Of a stretch of 61,658 nucleotides of DNA, positions 16,606-26,595 are shown piece by piece; position 1 is the stretch's first letter; every line of letters begins with the position of its first letter. The stretch lies in assembly GCA_021790385.1 (NCBI GenBank), contig JAJYDW010000015.1, forward strand, positions 1-61,658, read 5' to 3'. The position numbers were made by a program, and so were the translations under genes. The notes under the pieces are model-generated. The model was not told the origin of the DNA. It ran no database searches and saw nothing but the letters and a program-made list of their open reading frames with translations. The stretch is from Planctomycetota bacterium (GTDB lineage: Bacteria; Planctomycetota; Phycisphaerae; WQYP01).

Positions 16606-19600
16606 ATGAAAAGTATCGGAAATTGTCGAAATTATTTTCGATGCCTCCTGGTATTTGCAAGCTCACTGGCCGCCCTCTGGGCAGTGGATCGTGTTTCGTC
16701 CATGGCGATTGCTCGCGCGGCGGGCGATGCGACGAGTCGCTCCGGCCAGGTGGCGGTGGTCCAAAAAAACGCGGGTTCCGTTCTTTTCGTCTTAGATGCG
16801 AGTGCGTATTGGATGAGCCAATACGTAGATCAGCATGTTAAGGAACAACTCGACCGTGCGGGTTGGCAGGTGGGGCACTGCAATTTACCCGATCTGACCA
16901 GGAAAATGCTTCACCAATTCAACGTGGTTGTGTTGTGTCGCGTACCGCAGAGTACTCCGCAAACGGGCGACCGAACGGGCCTTGGCACGGCCTTGGATCA
17001 AAAAGCAGCCATGCTCTATCATTTCATTCGCAGTGGCGGCGGTTTATTGCTGTTGCACGATGAGTCATACAACCAAGTGTATATTACGGAAGATCGCTTT
17101 CTCAAACCATTAGGTGCCCGCATTCTCCTTGAGGGTGTTTCCGATCCGCAGCACCAGTGGCGTCAAAACAATTATTTGCGTTATTGGTTCGCGTGGACCA
17201 GTAATATCACCGCACATAATGCTATCACCAGGGGCGTGCGTAGAATATGGTATCCGGAGGGCATCAGTGCGACTGATTTTCAGGATTACACGTGCCCTGT
17301 GGTTACCAATTCAGCGTGGCGGGTTCTGGCTCGAGGAATGCCATCGGCGCGCTCATACCGCGCAGCCGCGGGCAAAGTCCCGGCCAGTGAAACCTTTCGC
17401 ACTGCGCCGCCGATTCTGGTTTCGCGTTCCTACAGTGCCGGGCGGGTCGTAATTTTTGCCAGCCATTCCACATTTACGTTGCAATCAGGTTACCAGACAA
17501 TCTGGCAGGGGATAGTCATGTCACGGGGCGCGGAAAAGCGCCCCAGCAACACCGGAAGGATGCTTTTCAATGCCTTGGGGTGGTTGGCCGAGCCATCGCT
17601 CAAATCCGGCAAGTTGGGCGGGTTCATCCAGCCGCCACAGGCGAAAATAGCCACCGGTCCGCAACCTGCGCCCGCTTACCAGCCGAATCCCCCGCCGCCG
17701 TATGAGCAGCAACGCACGTTCACGGGCTTGATTGGTGCCCACACCGCACTTTCTGACGGACAGGGAACCGTAGCCCAATGGGCCGCGGCGGCCAAGGCCG
17801 CGGGCTACAACTTTCTGGTGTTCACCGAGGCCTTCCCACCCATGACCAAAGCTCGCTGGGAACTGCTCAAGCAAGAATGTCAAAAGGCGTCCAGCGGCAG
17901 TTTTCTATGCATTCCCGGCATCACATATCGGGATAGTCTCAACAACCGATACATCACCTTTGCCTTCCCGCAGTGGCCGCACTCGAGTTGGCTGACCAAG
18001 GGCGGCCATCGTATTGCCAACACACCGGGGATTTATTTCGGCAACGGCTGGGCCCCGCTGGGCGTGGTGGATACCATGCATAATCCTACGGGGCCATGGT
18101 TTCTGAAATTCTATGGAGCGATAGCCGTCGACAGCTACCGCTTCGTCAAGGGGCAGTGCCAGCGCGTGGATAACGCCAAGCCAACCTACCTGAGGTTGAT
18201 GGGTGACCAATACAATTCAGTACCGATCGCCTATTATGATATGCACCGGCCAGCGGATATTGCGGCGATTGCCAAGGCACACGGTTATGCGGACGTAGCC
18301 TGGGCCTCCAATCTCAGCGGTGTAGCCGACCATGCGTTTCGCCAGAACTGGTATGCCCAGCCGCAGCACGCCTATATCAGCCAGGGGCCACTTCTGAAAT
18401 CTTGGTGGATTGTCAATGGCTCCAGCAACAATGGTACCCCCGGTAACAATCGCCGCCCGTGGCAACTGCATGTTGACGTCCGCTCGAAAACGCCTTTGAG
18501 CCGGGTGACGATTTACGATGGAGCTAAAATCTTCCGGCGTTTCGCCGCATCGGGCCATAGTTTCCATCGCGTGATTACGGGGCTGCATGATCGGCAGGAT
18601 TATTTTGTGCTGACCGCCCGGGATATCCGCGGGCGGAAGCTGATTTCACCTACGTTGAGGACTGCCGATTCCAGACAAAGTACGTACATGTGCACGGACA
18701 TGCAAAATACGCTGAATTGTATTGTCACACGCACTCGCCACGGTCGATGGGTGGATCTTGGCGCACTGGGCGGCTACGTGACTGGTTGGAGCAGCATGTC
18801 TCCACCCATACTTGAGCCGGCGCGGGATCTGATGCCGCAGGGGCTGGACGACATCATGGGCGGTTGGAATGGCGGCGTGTCCCATGCGTTGTACGCTACG
18901 GAAGGCACGGAAAATTCAGATGTGGCACGGATCGATATTGCTTTCGCCAGCGGTGATTGCAATATGCTATCGCTCGATTTTAACACGATGTTGGAGCCGG
19001 GTTCGGTGATCGTCCCCACGCGACTGGCGACGACGCATGCGGATTACATTGAATTTACACCACGTATCTACAGTTATAATCTCATGCTGGTCCGACGTGA
19101 AACCACGCTAAAGCGACTGGTTCATCCATCACCGGGTCCAGCACCGGATATGCAGATGTTGCAGCTCGGCGGGTCGGATCGATCGTTTCCCAAATACGCT
19201 TATATCAAAGCGGCTGGCGCCGGGACCGACGGGGTATTGGTCCAGGGCGTGCGCCCACCCGGCAATGCGGTTATAGCCAATGACGTACCACTCGAGACTG
19301 GCGGTTATGTGGCGATTTATCCTGATTTCTACGGATCAGGCGCGGTATTTCCGCTGCGTAGTCAGATGCGTTTGCCAGGGCAGGCTTGGGCCAACACTCC
19401 CCTGAGGTTGCATCTGCAAGGGGCGAATATCACCCTGGGTTATCAGATGGCGGGTCAGACCCTGCCGGCCGGAACGAGTTTCCGCCAGACGCTGCTGGTG
19501 ATGCGGGGTAAATTCGGGGATGACAACGGTCGTTGTTTTCAGCAGGTGCGGCGGCTTTACGGTCTGGACGGTCCACCCGCGTACCGCGTGAAAGCGTCGT

Positions 19601-20076
19601 GGGGTGCGGTCAGGGGCACACAATTCACGCTGGATTTGGGTGCCAAAGACGGCGCGGCGGTAGCGTCGATCAGCCAGGCGCCGTTGCCGAACGATCTGCC
19701 GGTGTGCGTCCACGGGTTGGAGGATCGATGGTCCGCCGTTCGCGCGACTCTACCATCCGGCCACGTACCCGTCGATCATCCCGGCTTGCTGAAATGGCGA
19801 CCCGTCGGAGTATACAAGGGTGTCGGGTATGTGGCGGTGAATATCAACAAGGGGTCCCGACGCTTATTTATCGGGCATCCGCTGGTTTGCAATCAGCCGG
19901 CGTTGTTTCTCAACCTGACAGGCTGGAATCGGGCGGGGCTTCGGGTAGAAATACACAACCCCACGGCCAAGCCCATTCACACGGTGCTGGAAATTTCGCC
20001 TGTGCTGGGTAGTGATTCGCTCCCGTTGGTGGTGCCTGCGGAATCTTCGGTGACGAAATTGATTCCGTGGCGTTAG
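16606..20076 (+). CDS. Large exported CehA/McbA-like (PHP-fold) protein, copy A
   Basis: 1,156 aa with a signal peptide (LLVFASSLAALWAVD). Residues about 55-330 form a class I amidotransferase-like or ThuA-like domain (SVLFVLDASAYWMSQYVD, RSGGGLLLLHDESYN). Residues about 370-600 follow the PHP/CehA-McbA pattern: ALSDGQGTVAQWAAAAKAAG, then NFLVFTEAF, then the typical AYISQGPLL. The metal ligands are mostly gone: canonical DLHVH is LIGAH here and TDH is TEA. Residues about 600-680 are a beta-sandwich (LSRVTIYDGAKIFRRF). The last 450 residues are beta-rich and unrecognised. A weak GGAG is 5 bases before ATG 16606. It is one of three paralogues and the most divergent. Probably a substrate-binding or atypical hydrolase component; no reaction can be assigned. 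Confidence 0.85.
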   Translation: MKSIGNCRNYFRCLLVFASSLAALWAVDRVSSMAIARAAGDATSRSGQVAVVQKNAGSVLFVLDASAYWMSQYVDQHVKEQLDRAGWQVGHCNLPDLTRKMLHQFNVVVLCRVPQSTPQTGDRTGLGTALDQKAAMLYHFIRSGGGLLLLHDESYNQVYITEDRFLKPLGARILLEGVSDPQHQWRQNNYLRYWFAWTSNITAHNAITRGVRRIWYPEGISATDFQDYTCPVVTNSAWRVLARGMPSARSYRAAAGKVPASETFRTAPPILVSRSYSAGRVVIFASHSTFTLQSGYQTIWQGIVMSRGAEKRPSNTGRMLFNALGWLAEPSLKSGKLGGFIQPPQAKIATGPQPAPAYQPNPPPPYEQQRTFTGLIGAHTALSDGQGTVAQWAAAAKAAGYNFLVFTEAFPPMTKARWELLKQECQKASSGSFLCIPGITYRDSLNNRYITFAFPQWPHSSWLTKGGHRIANTPGIYFGNGWAPLGVVDTMHNPTGPWFLKFYGAIAVDSYRFVKGQCQRVDNAKPTYLRLMGDQYNSVPIAYYDMHRPADIAAIAKAHGYADVAWASNLSGVADHAFRQNWYAQPQHAYISQGPLLKSWWIVNGSSNNGTPGNNRRPWQLHVDVRSKTPLSRVTIYDGAKIFRRFAASGHSFHRVITGLHDRQDYFVLTARDIRGRKLISPTLRTADSRQSTYMCTDMQNTLNCIVTRTRHGRWVDLGALGGYVTGWSSMSPPILEPARDLMPQGLDDIMGGWNGGVSHALYATEGTENSDVARIDIAFASGDCNMLSLDFNTMLEPGSVIVPTRLATTHADYIEFTPRIYSYNLMLVRRETTLKRLVHPSPGPAPDMQMLQLGGSDRSFPKYAYIKAAGAGTDGVLVQGVRPPGNAVIANDVPLETGGYVAIYPDFYGSGAVFPLRSQMRLPGQAWANTPLRLHLQGANITLGYQMAGQTLPAGTSFRQTLLVMRGKFGDDNGRCFQQVRRLYGLDGPPAYRVKASWGAVRGTQFTLDLGAKDGAAVASISQAPLPNDLPVCVHGLEDRWSAVRATLPSGHVPVDHPGLLKWRPVGVYKGVGYVAVNINKGSRRLFIGHPLVCNQPALFLNLTGWNRAGLRVEIHNPTAKPIHTVLEISPVLGSDSLPLVVPAESSVTKLIPWR

Positions 20077-20215
20077 CGCGGTGATGGGATCGTTAAAACG
20101 GGCGCGTTCCGCGACGCTGTCGGGAGCGGAGCAAACTGAATCCCCAGGAAAAACGGGGGTTAAATATGAGTAATTGGTAGGTGTGTAGAATATATATTTT
20201 GAAGGAATCCACCGC

Positions 20216-23200
20216 ATGAGATTTAACCTATTTCCCCGGCATCGGATATATCCGGTATTCGTGGTTCTTGCCATACTGACCGCGCCGGCGATGAGCCGGG
20301 GCGCGGCCGCGACCCGCAAGCCAGCCATTCTGGTAACCGCGATGGGCAGCCCGGGGGCGTTCTTGATCGACCCCGTGTTGCAGCGGAAACTTCAGGCGGA
20401 CGGCTACCGTGTGGCGAGTCTCTACGGCAGCCAGCTTACCGCGAAAAGATTGAAATTATTCAATGAAGTGGTGCTGGTACATGAATATTTGGACACGGTA
20501 AAGGGCGCCAGCAGCGCCAGCAGTGCGGCAGTCCGGCGCCTCAAAAGCACGTACCGGATGCTGCTGAACTACGTGCATCATGGCGGCGGACTGCTTACCT
20601 TTTTCGATGAGCAGCACTACGCACTGAAATGGAAATATCAAATTAACTGGCTGCTTTCCCCGCTAGGCGCGTCCATGACCCGCGAGGGCTACACGGAGCG
20701 GAATCCCGCGGATATCCATATCCTGTCGCTGCAGCATATCGCCATCTTTAGCACCCGGAATATTGCGATCAGCCCGGTCACCAGGGGGGTGCATAAACTT
20801 TGGTATCCCGGTGGGTCCTGGGATGATACGCTGCGGCTCGGCCCGGCATGGCAGGTAATGGTGCGGGGCGCCAAAAGCGCCGTTACGGCCAGCGGCCAGC
20901 ACAGCCCGCCGCTACTGGCGGTACGGCACTACGGTGCCGGCAGGATCGCGGTAATGGCCTGCCATTCGAGCTTTTATGTCAACAATGGCTACAACCGTGC
21001 TTATGATAATGGCTGGTGCTTCAATCATGGCAACGGCCTGCGTCTGTTCAAGAACCTATTCAACTGGCTTGGCGCCTCCGCCCCAGCGGCGAAATTGGGC
21101 GGCTACCACAAGGGGCTAGTTCCCCCGCTGGCATTTAAGCCGGCTGTTGCGATTGAAAACGCAAGTGCCCGCCACTGGAAGGCGTATCCGGGCGTCTTCG
21201 GCGTGTACAGCACGTTCAGCGGCGGTGCCTACACCGTCGCCGATTATGCCGCTGAGGCCCGACGTTTGGGGCTGAAATTCGTGGCCTTTACCGACCGCAT
21301 CCGGACCGCCCGGCAGTGGCGGGCGCTGAAGCGGCAATGTAAAGAGGCTACCACTGCGCATTTTGTGGCGATTCCCGGCGTGGCCTTCCGCGATGTTAAC
21401 GGCGATGCCGGTTGCGCGGTTAATATCAGCAACTGGCCCTTGTCTTCGGGCATCGGCAGCACCACGTTCGTCATGACCCTTTTGACCACGGGAAGAAAAT
21501 ACGGCGGTATCTTCGCCATGATGCACCCGGCCTTAAATCCCTTCCACCCGCAGAATCTCGGTGGTTTTAACGCCTTAGAAATATTCAGCCGGCGCGGCCG
21601 TGCGACCTTCAGCGGCGCACTGAACGAATTCCTGCGGTTGCAGGCCATCCCCGGCTATTCGCTTTTGCCCGTGGTATCGCAGCGGGTCTGGACCCTGCGG
21701 GGCCTGAAACAGGCCGCCCGTGATGGCTTCAAGTTGTACCTGTATGCACCCAATCTTAAAAAGTTGCGTGCCGCCCCGAATACCGGCCTGGTGCAGGGTT
21801 TTACCAGCGACGGCCCGGTGATCGACACATTTTCCGTACAGCACATGGTCGCGGATACATGGGAAACATACTTCCTGTGGCAGCCGGGGAGCTTGGCGCA
21901 TATCCACATCAAAATCAACGACTCGGTCCCCCTGGAAAAGATAGCCTTGTACTCCGGCCGCAAACTCATTCGTTGCTTCCGACCCAACGGCCGCGGATTC
22001 GCGGCCCACGTCCTGTACCCGATGGCCCAAGAGGGGCCTTTCTACCTAGTGGTGAAGGATAAGAAAGGCCGGTTGGCGTACAGCAATGCGATTCCCACGC
22101 GCAACGAGAACTATTGGAATCACTATGGTTCGGACCGGATGAACAACTATACCAACCCGATCCTGCCGGATAAATTTGGCATAATTCAAGCCCCGAACGG
22201 CCAGCGGCTGGGCAACGGGGGGCTGATTACCTACGGGGCCGGCTGGGGAGCGTATCTGCGTTTTTATTTACCGGTGCCCAGTGGTGCTTACAATCCGCAA
22301 GGCTATGAAACCGGCTCCATCTCCGACGGCTTGGCGAACTTGCGAACCTATCCGCGTCTGTTTAGCCCGCAGACCACGGCATTAAGTAACGTCGCTCCGC
22401 AGCGGGATTACGCGCTGGCCACCCGCGATGTGGCGGTGGTTAAGGAAAAATTCCGGCGCGTCGTGAAAAATGGCCGGGATCAGCCATCGCAATTTTTGGA
22501 CGCCGGCGCCACGGAAACCTGGTACCGTTACCAATATCAGCCCTACGGTTACATCATCGGCCTGGTGAAAACCCACGCGCGGGTAATCGCCGATTCCGTG
22601 CAACTTGATCAGCGCCCTGGCGTAAACGTGGCGATGCTGGGGATACAGTACAGCGGCCTGCGCGGCGTGGACCATTTCACGTACGTCAATGCCAAGGGTA
22701 AGACGCGGACGGGTAAAATTAACTTGGCCGCACTTCACCAGCCGCTGGTTGTGCATGTCGGCCAAGGTGGCTATTTCACTCTGTGGCCGGACCCCTTCGA
22801 CGGCGTGGCGCTCTACAGCCTTAGCAAGGGTATGACATTTGAATTTGGAAAAGAGGGCGGGCAATTCTATTTGCGGGCCGGCTACCGGCTATCGGGGCAG
22901 GTTCTGCAGCGTGGCCGCAAATTCGCGGCACGATTCATCGTGGTGGAAGTGGGCCACGGGCAGAAAAATCCGGCATTGTGGGGCCGATTGTCGGACCTTT
23001 GTGGGCTTCACGGCACGCCCGCCTATGCGCCAAGGGTGCTATCCGGCAAGCTGTCTCCCGGCGGCTATATCGTGAACCTCGCGGCCGCGGAGGGGGGCAC
23101 TTTGGTGCGTTTCGGCCGCCGAAATTACGAACTGCCAAACCACATCCTGCCGCTGCGAATCGCTGGCGTTAACGGCAACTGGAGCGCCGGGGCGCTGACG

Positions 23201-23500
23201 ACGGATATGCATTTCTATCCCGGCGGCGATTGGCGGAAGCGGCTTTATCTTGGGCTGCAAAAATATGCTGGGCAAAAGCTCTTCCTCGGCAATCCGCTGA
23301 TCTGCAATCACGCCGGGGTGGAATTGGACATCGACCACATGAATGACCACGGGATCGCGTATCAACTCAGCAATAAAGCAAGCCGAACGCTGCATGTAAC
23401 CGTGCGCCCGGCACCGGCCAGCGGAATCAGACCGTTCGTTGAGACCGTGACGCTGGCCCCGGGCGCTACCGTTTCGCTGGACCGGAAGTTTTCGCGATGA
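20216..23500 (+). CDS. Large exported CehA/McbA-like (PHP-fold) protein, copy B
   Basis: 1,094 aa. Signal peptide IYPVFVVLAILTAPAMSRGA, nearly the same as copy C. The amidotransferase-like domain is at about 35-290 (KPAILVTAMGSPGAF, HHGGGLLTFFDEQHY). The PHP-like domain is at about 325-545: GVYSTFSGGAYTVADYAAEA, then FVAFTDRI, AIPGVAFRDVNG, SDGPVIDTF. Every expected metal-binding His of the opening motif is replaced (Val-Tyr-Ser for HVH, TDR for TDH). A beta-sandwich (LEKIALYSGRKLIRCFR) and a 450-residue C-terminal region unique to this set follow (WNHYGSDRMNNYT, YNPQGYETGSI). AAGGAATCC precedes the ATG at the same spacing as in copy C, pointing to recent duplication. Function unknown. Confidence 0.87.
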   Translation: MRFNLFPRHRIYPVFVVLAILTAPAMSRGAAATRKPAILVTAMGSPGAFLIDPVLQRKLQADGYRVASLYGSQLTAKRLKLFNEVVLVHEYLDTVKGASSASSAAVRRLKSTYRMLLNYVHHGGGLLTFFDEQHYALKWKYQINWLLSPLGASMTREGYTERNPADIHILSLQHIAIFSTRNIAISPVTRGVHKLWYPGGSWDDTLRLGPAWQVMVRGAKSAVTASGQHSPPLLAVRHYGAGRIAVMACHSSFYVNNGYNRAYDNGWCFNHGNGLRLFKNLFNWLGASAPAAKLGGYHKGLVPPLAFKPAVAIENASARHWKAYPGVFGVYSTFSGGAYTVADYAAEARRLGLKFVAFTDRIRTARQWRALKRQCKEATTAHFVAIPGVAFRDVNGDAGCAVNISNWPLSSGIGSTTFVMTLLTTGRKYGGIFAMMHPALNPFHPQNLGGFNALEIFSRRGRATFSGALNEFLRLQAIPGYSLLPVVSQRVWTLRGLKQAARDGFKLYLYAPNLKKLRAAPNTGLVQGFTSDGPVIDTFSVQHMVADTWETYFLWQPGSLAHIHIKINDSVPLEKIALYSGRKLIRCFRPNGRGFAAHVLYPMAQEGPFYLVVKDKKGRLAYSNAIPTRNENYWNHYGSDRMNNYTNPILPDKFGIIQAPNGQRLGNGGLITYGAGWGAYLRFYLPVPSGAYNPQGYETGSISDGLANLRTYPRLFSPQTTALSNVAPQRDYALATRDVAVVKEKFRRVVKNGRDQPSQFLDAGATETWYRYQYQPYGYIIGLVKTHARVIADSVQLDQRPGVNVAMLGIQYSGLRGVDHFTYVNAKGKTRTGKINLAALHQPLVVHVGQGGYFTLWPDPFDGVALYSLSKGMTFEFGKEGGQFYLRAGYRLSGQVLQRGRKFAARFIVVEVGHGQKNPALWGRLSDLCGLHGTPAYAPRVLSGKLSPGGYIVNLAAAEGGTLVRFGRRNYELPNHILPLRIAGVNGNWSAGALTTDMHFYPGGDWRKRLYLGLQKYAGQKLFLGNPLICNHAGVELDIDHMNDHGIAYQLSNKASRTLHVTVRPAPASGIRPFVETVTLAPGATVSLDRKFSR

Positions 23501-23515
23501 CATGGGAAAAACACT

Positions 23516-24004
23516 ATGGCTATGAAAATGTGTACGGCACGACGTTATGTATTTGCAGGAGCGACGACGCTGCTAGCGCTAGGGGTGACGCTAGCCGCAT
23601 CAGGGGCCAGAGCGGCTCCCGTCGGCGCGGCTGCGGGCAGGCCGCGGCCGGCCCATCCTGGACCTGGCGTTAAGCCCAAGATTCTCTTCACGGGTATGTC
23701 GGGATTTCCAATCTTGGATCCGCACTATCGACGTGCACTTTTGCGGGATCGCTACCCGATCGCCGCGGCCACGTACCAGGAACTGGGCACCACGGTGGGC
23801 AGCGCCAACGTACTCGTCGTGATGATGGCCTCGCCATCGGATTTGCCCTTCGCGGGCGAAAATGGGAGGGCGGTTCTGAATTTCGTGAACCACGGCGGCG
23901 GCTTCAATGCTCTGTTTGCTGATGGGCACGTGCAGTATTACAACTATGCCGACCAATTACCGGGTGGCAAAGCGTACCGGGGATGGTTGTATCCAACCCA
24001 GTAA
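23516..24004 (+). CDS. Short chimera: amidotransferase-like start with H-X9-DG end
   Basis: 162 aa. Signal peptide about 1-35 (TTLLALGVTLAASGARA). Residues about 50-130 repeat the first half of the large paralogues' N-terminal domain (KPKILFTGMSGFPILDPHYR, then VLNFVNHGGG). The sequence then passes directly into HGGGFNALFADGHVQYYNYA. This contains an exact H-X9-DG, the C-terminal mark of DUF1559 pseudopilins, and it lies where the large proteins read HHGGGLLTFFDEQHY. It lacks a prepilin signal. It begins 15 bp after copy B and ends 23 bp before the next gene, so it is within the operon. It could be a degenerate remnant or a genuine small adaptor. Confidence 0.7.
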   Translation: MAMKMCTARRYVFAGATTLLALGVTLAASGARAAPVGAAAGRPRPAHPGPGVKPKILFTGMSGFPILDPHYRRALLRDRYPIAAATYQELGTTVGSANVLVVMMASPSDLPFAGENGRAVLNFVNHGGGFNALFADGHVQYYNYADQLPGGKAYRGWLYPTQ

Positions 24005-24027
24005 AAAAGTCGAAATGGATATTTCTC

Positions 24028-26583
24028 ATGCGATTCAGATATGTTTTGTGCGCGGTTGCCGCCGCGATGCTGGCGGGAGGCCGCGCTGACGCGGGAACAT
24101 TTCGCGGAAAATATTTCTACGGCCATGGTGATGTGCGCTACCTTGGCCTGCTGGAGACCGCGCGCCAGGTGTTATCGCCGAATCCGGAATTGGAGTCACT
24201 GCCGATGCTCTACGCATGGCCGCGCTGGAACGGCCTGATGGAGGGACTGACCTGGGGCCGATGGTGGGTGCAGAACAGCTACGGGCCTACGTACTGTGAT
24301 TTGCCGTTTGTGCGCCAGCCAATGCTGGATTTTATCCAGAACTCGCAATACTGGTGGTTCCATCTGATGGGCAATGACAAGCGGCACTACCGAACGCCCG
24401 GAGGTGTGGTTACGAAGCTGGTGGCGCCGAACGGGTGCCTTTGCGACGACGCCTCGCCGGGCTGGATCGATTACAAGCAGGGCGACGGTCGGTGGCAGAT
24501 CCATGATTGGGCGATGGAGATGTCGGCTGCGGGGCTATCTCTGCAGGCGGAACTACTCCTGGAGACGCGCGACCCCAAAGCTATCCGCCACTACCTCCCA
24601 AAGCTGGAACGGGTGGCGAATTTTATCTGGACACGGCACGCCAGCAACAATCTTTTCCTCGCCGGGCCGGCGGCCAACCTTCTGGGGCCGAACTACGAGG
24701 GATACAAGAGGCGCAACGGCACACTGGGCAAGGCCTACCTGACCGGGCTTTCGATAACGTACATTGCCGCGCTCGATCGGCTCATCCAACTGGAAAAACT
24801 GGCGGGCCGGGGCAAGCAGGCGGAACTCTATGCGCGCCGGCGAGCGCTCGCCCGCAAGGGCCTTCCGCTGTTGATGACCAAGGGTGGGTACTTCATCAAA
24901 TCGCTGGATCCGGACGGGATGCGGCATGGGGTGTACGGGGCGAAGAAATTCGGCTATTTCGCAACCGTCCCCAATGTTGATGGGATCTGCTTCCGAATCG
25001 TTGACCATGCGCAGGCTGAAAAAATATACGCCCGGATCGCGTCTATCCCTGGCTTACGGCCCCACGCCTTTATTATCGCCAATTATCCGTCGCTCGACGA
25101 CATGGAGGAACCGGCCACAGGAATCTGGAAATTCGGCCAATGGGTGAACGGCGGTGCCTGGGCCACGGTTGAGGCCCGGACGATTATGGCCTATTACCGC
25201 CTTGGCAAGTACGCGGATGCCGGGCGGTCGATGCGGCGTTTTCTTTATTTTGCGCGTCGCTATCGCCTGGACAACCCGTTGATCGATTTTGGCACCCGTG
25301 TCTGGCAACACCAACAGCCCGTTAACCTGACCTACGACATGTTTGGAATCCCCGCCGCGATGCTGCGCGGGCTATTTGAGTATCTGTACGCGGCAAAGGG
25401 TGTGACGCTCATTCCGCACGTACCGCCCGGCATCACCGAGCTGGAGCAAAAATTTCCGGTGCGTTTTGGGGCCAAACAATTGTATATCTCCACCATCGGC
25501 AGCGGCCCCATCCGGGCCGTCCGTGTGAACGGAAGGGCTTGGCGCACGTTTAGCGGAAAATCGGTCTTTCTGGTGTATAACGCGGTTCCCGCAGTTGCGT
25601 TTGTCCAAATCGCCTTGAGTAACGCCAGGTTTCCCCGCAATCATTCCTGGCCGGTTATAACCGGTGGGCCTGCAACCATTCCGGTCGTCGGCCCGGCGGC
25701 TCCGGACCAACAGCAGGTGCTGGCACAGCGAGGCAGGGAGATCGGCGAATTTTGGCGCGGGCTCAATCGCAAGGGGCTTGCCGAAACATTTGCCGCAAAG
25801 GACGCCCGGCTGATAACCGAATGGACCCGCGCGACGCTGGAGCGTTATCGTCTGGAAAGGCAGGGCAAGATCAAGTCATTGCGGACCGGGGCTTCGCAGT
25901 CGGCGGCGGATGAACTATTCTTCCATACGGGAAACACACTGTATGGCGGGCTGCGGGCGGTAATCGCAGCGCATCAGAAATCCGGCGGCGTGGCGTGGAA
26001 AATCGTCCGTGCAGTTTGGCGGAAAACTCTTGGACGGCCGGATGGCATAATTCTGGGCGGTACCTGGCAGCCCGGCGGGGGCACGGGGGCCGATGTGGCG
26101 GGTTCATCGGCAACGCTGGCGCATAACCAGCCCAAGGCCGGCCAGGATGCCGTCAAAATGACCTACGATATGGGAACGCATGTCAATTATAACTACATCG
26201 TTTTCAATCGGCTGCTGCACCAACCCCTGAGCCTCCGTGGCGGGGCTGTTACATTTCAATTCAAGGCCGCGCCCGATACCCGTGAACCCGGCATTGAGCT
26301 GAAAGTGGCGTTTGTGGACTTGGCGGGAAACGGTCAGGAGAAGGGGGCTTATTCCCACACATTTAGCAAATCCGGCAGCGATCATCGGACCGGGCGGTGG
26401 ATAAAATTATCGTTACCGCTGTCCAGCTTTCGGGTTTACGGACATCCCGACATTGACCATGTTAATTTGGTCCAGTTCCAGGCGACGGTTTTTGACCCGA
26501 AAAGTCATAAGAAGGACAGGGGCAGTTTTTGCGTAAGCCGGTTGGCGGTGGAAAGAGGCCAAACGACAGGTAAAGCCAAATAG
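24028..26583 (+). CDS. Secreted six-hairpin-glycosidase-like protein
   Basis: 851 aa. Signal peptide MRFRYVLCAVAAAMLAGG. Residues about 60-470 are helical with the alternating pattern of an (alpha/alpha)6 toroid (GKAYLTGLSITYIAALDRLI, GQWVNGGAWATVEARTIMAY, YRLGKYADAGRSMRRFLY), like GH63/78/94/95-type enzymes. Candidate acids lie in QIHDWAMEM and SLDDMEEPATG. Residues about 470-540 form a beta domain (FGAKQLYISTIGSGPI). The last 170 residues look like a carbohydrate-binding or CIA30-like module (VKMTYDMGTHVNYNY, WIKLSLPLSSFRVYG). Family assignment is by fold pattern only and the bond cleaved is unknown. The ribosome-binding site is weak, so translation may be coupled to the preceding short gene. 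Confidence 0.75.
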   Translation: MRFRYVLCAVAAAMLAGGRADAGTFRGKYFYGHGDVRYLGLLETARQVLSPNPELESLPMLYAWPRWNGLMEGLTWGRWWVQNSYGPTYCDLPFVRQPMLDFIQNSQYWWFHLMGNDKRHYRTPGGVVTKLVAPNGCLCDDASPGWIDYKQGDGRWQIHDWAMEMSAAGLSLQAELLLETRDPKAIRHYLPKLERVANFIWTRHASNNLFLAGPAANLLGPNYEGYKRRNGTLGKAYLTGLSITYIAALDRLIQLEKLAGRGKQAELYARRRALARKGLPLLMTKGGYFIKSLDPDGMRHGVYGAKKFGYFATVPNVDGICFRIVDHAQAEKIYARIASIPGLRPHAFIIANYPSLDDMEEPATGIWKFGQWVNGGAWATVEARTIMAYYRLGKYADAGRSMRRFLYFARRYRLDNPLIDFGTRVWQHQQPVNLTYDMFGIPAAMLRGLFEYLYAAKGVTLIPHVPPGITELEQKFPVRFGAKQLYISTIGSGPIRAVRVNGRAWRTFSGKSVFLVYNAVPAVAFVQIALSNARFPRNHSWPVITGGPATIPVVGPAAPDQQQVLAQRGREIGEFWRGLNRKGLAETFAAKDARLITEWTRATLERYRLERQGKIKSLRTGASQSAADELFFHTGNTLYGGLRAVIAAHQKSGGVAWKIVRAVWRKTLGRPDGIILGGTWQPGGGTGADVAGSSATLAHNQPKAGQDAVKMTYDMGTHVNYNYIVFNRLLHQPLSLRGGAVTFQFKAAPDTREPGIELKVAFVDLAGNGQEKGAYSHTFSKSGSDHRTGRWIKLSLPLSSFRVYGHPDIDHVNLVQFQATVFDPKSHKKDRGSFCVSRLAVERGQTTGKAK

Positions 26584-26595
26584 GAGAATTTCGTC

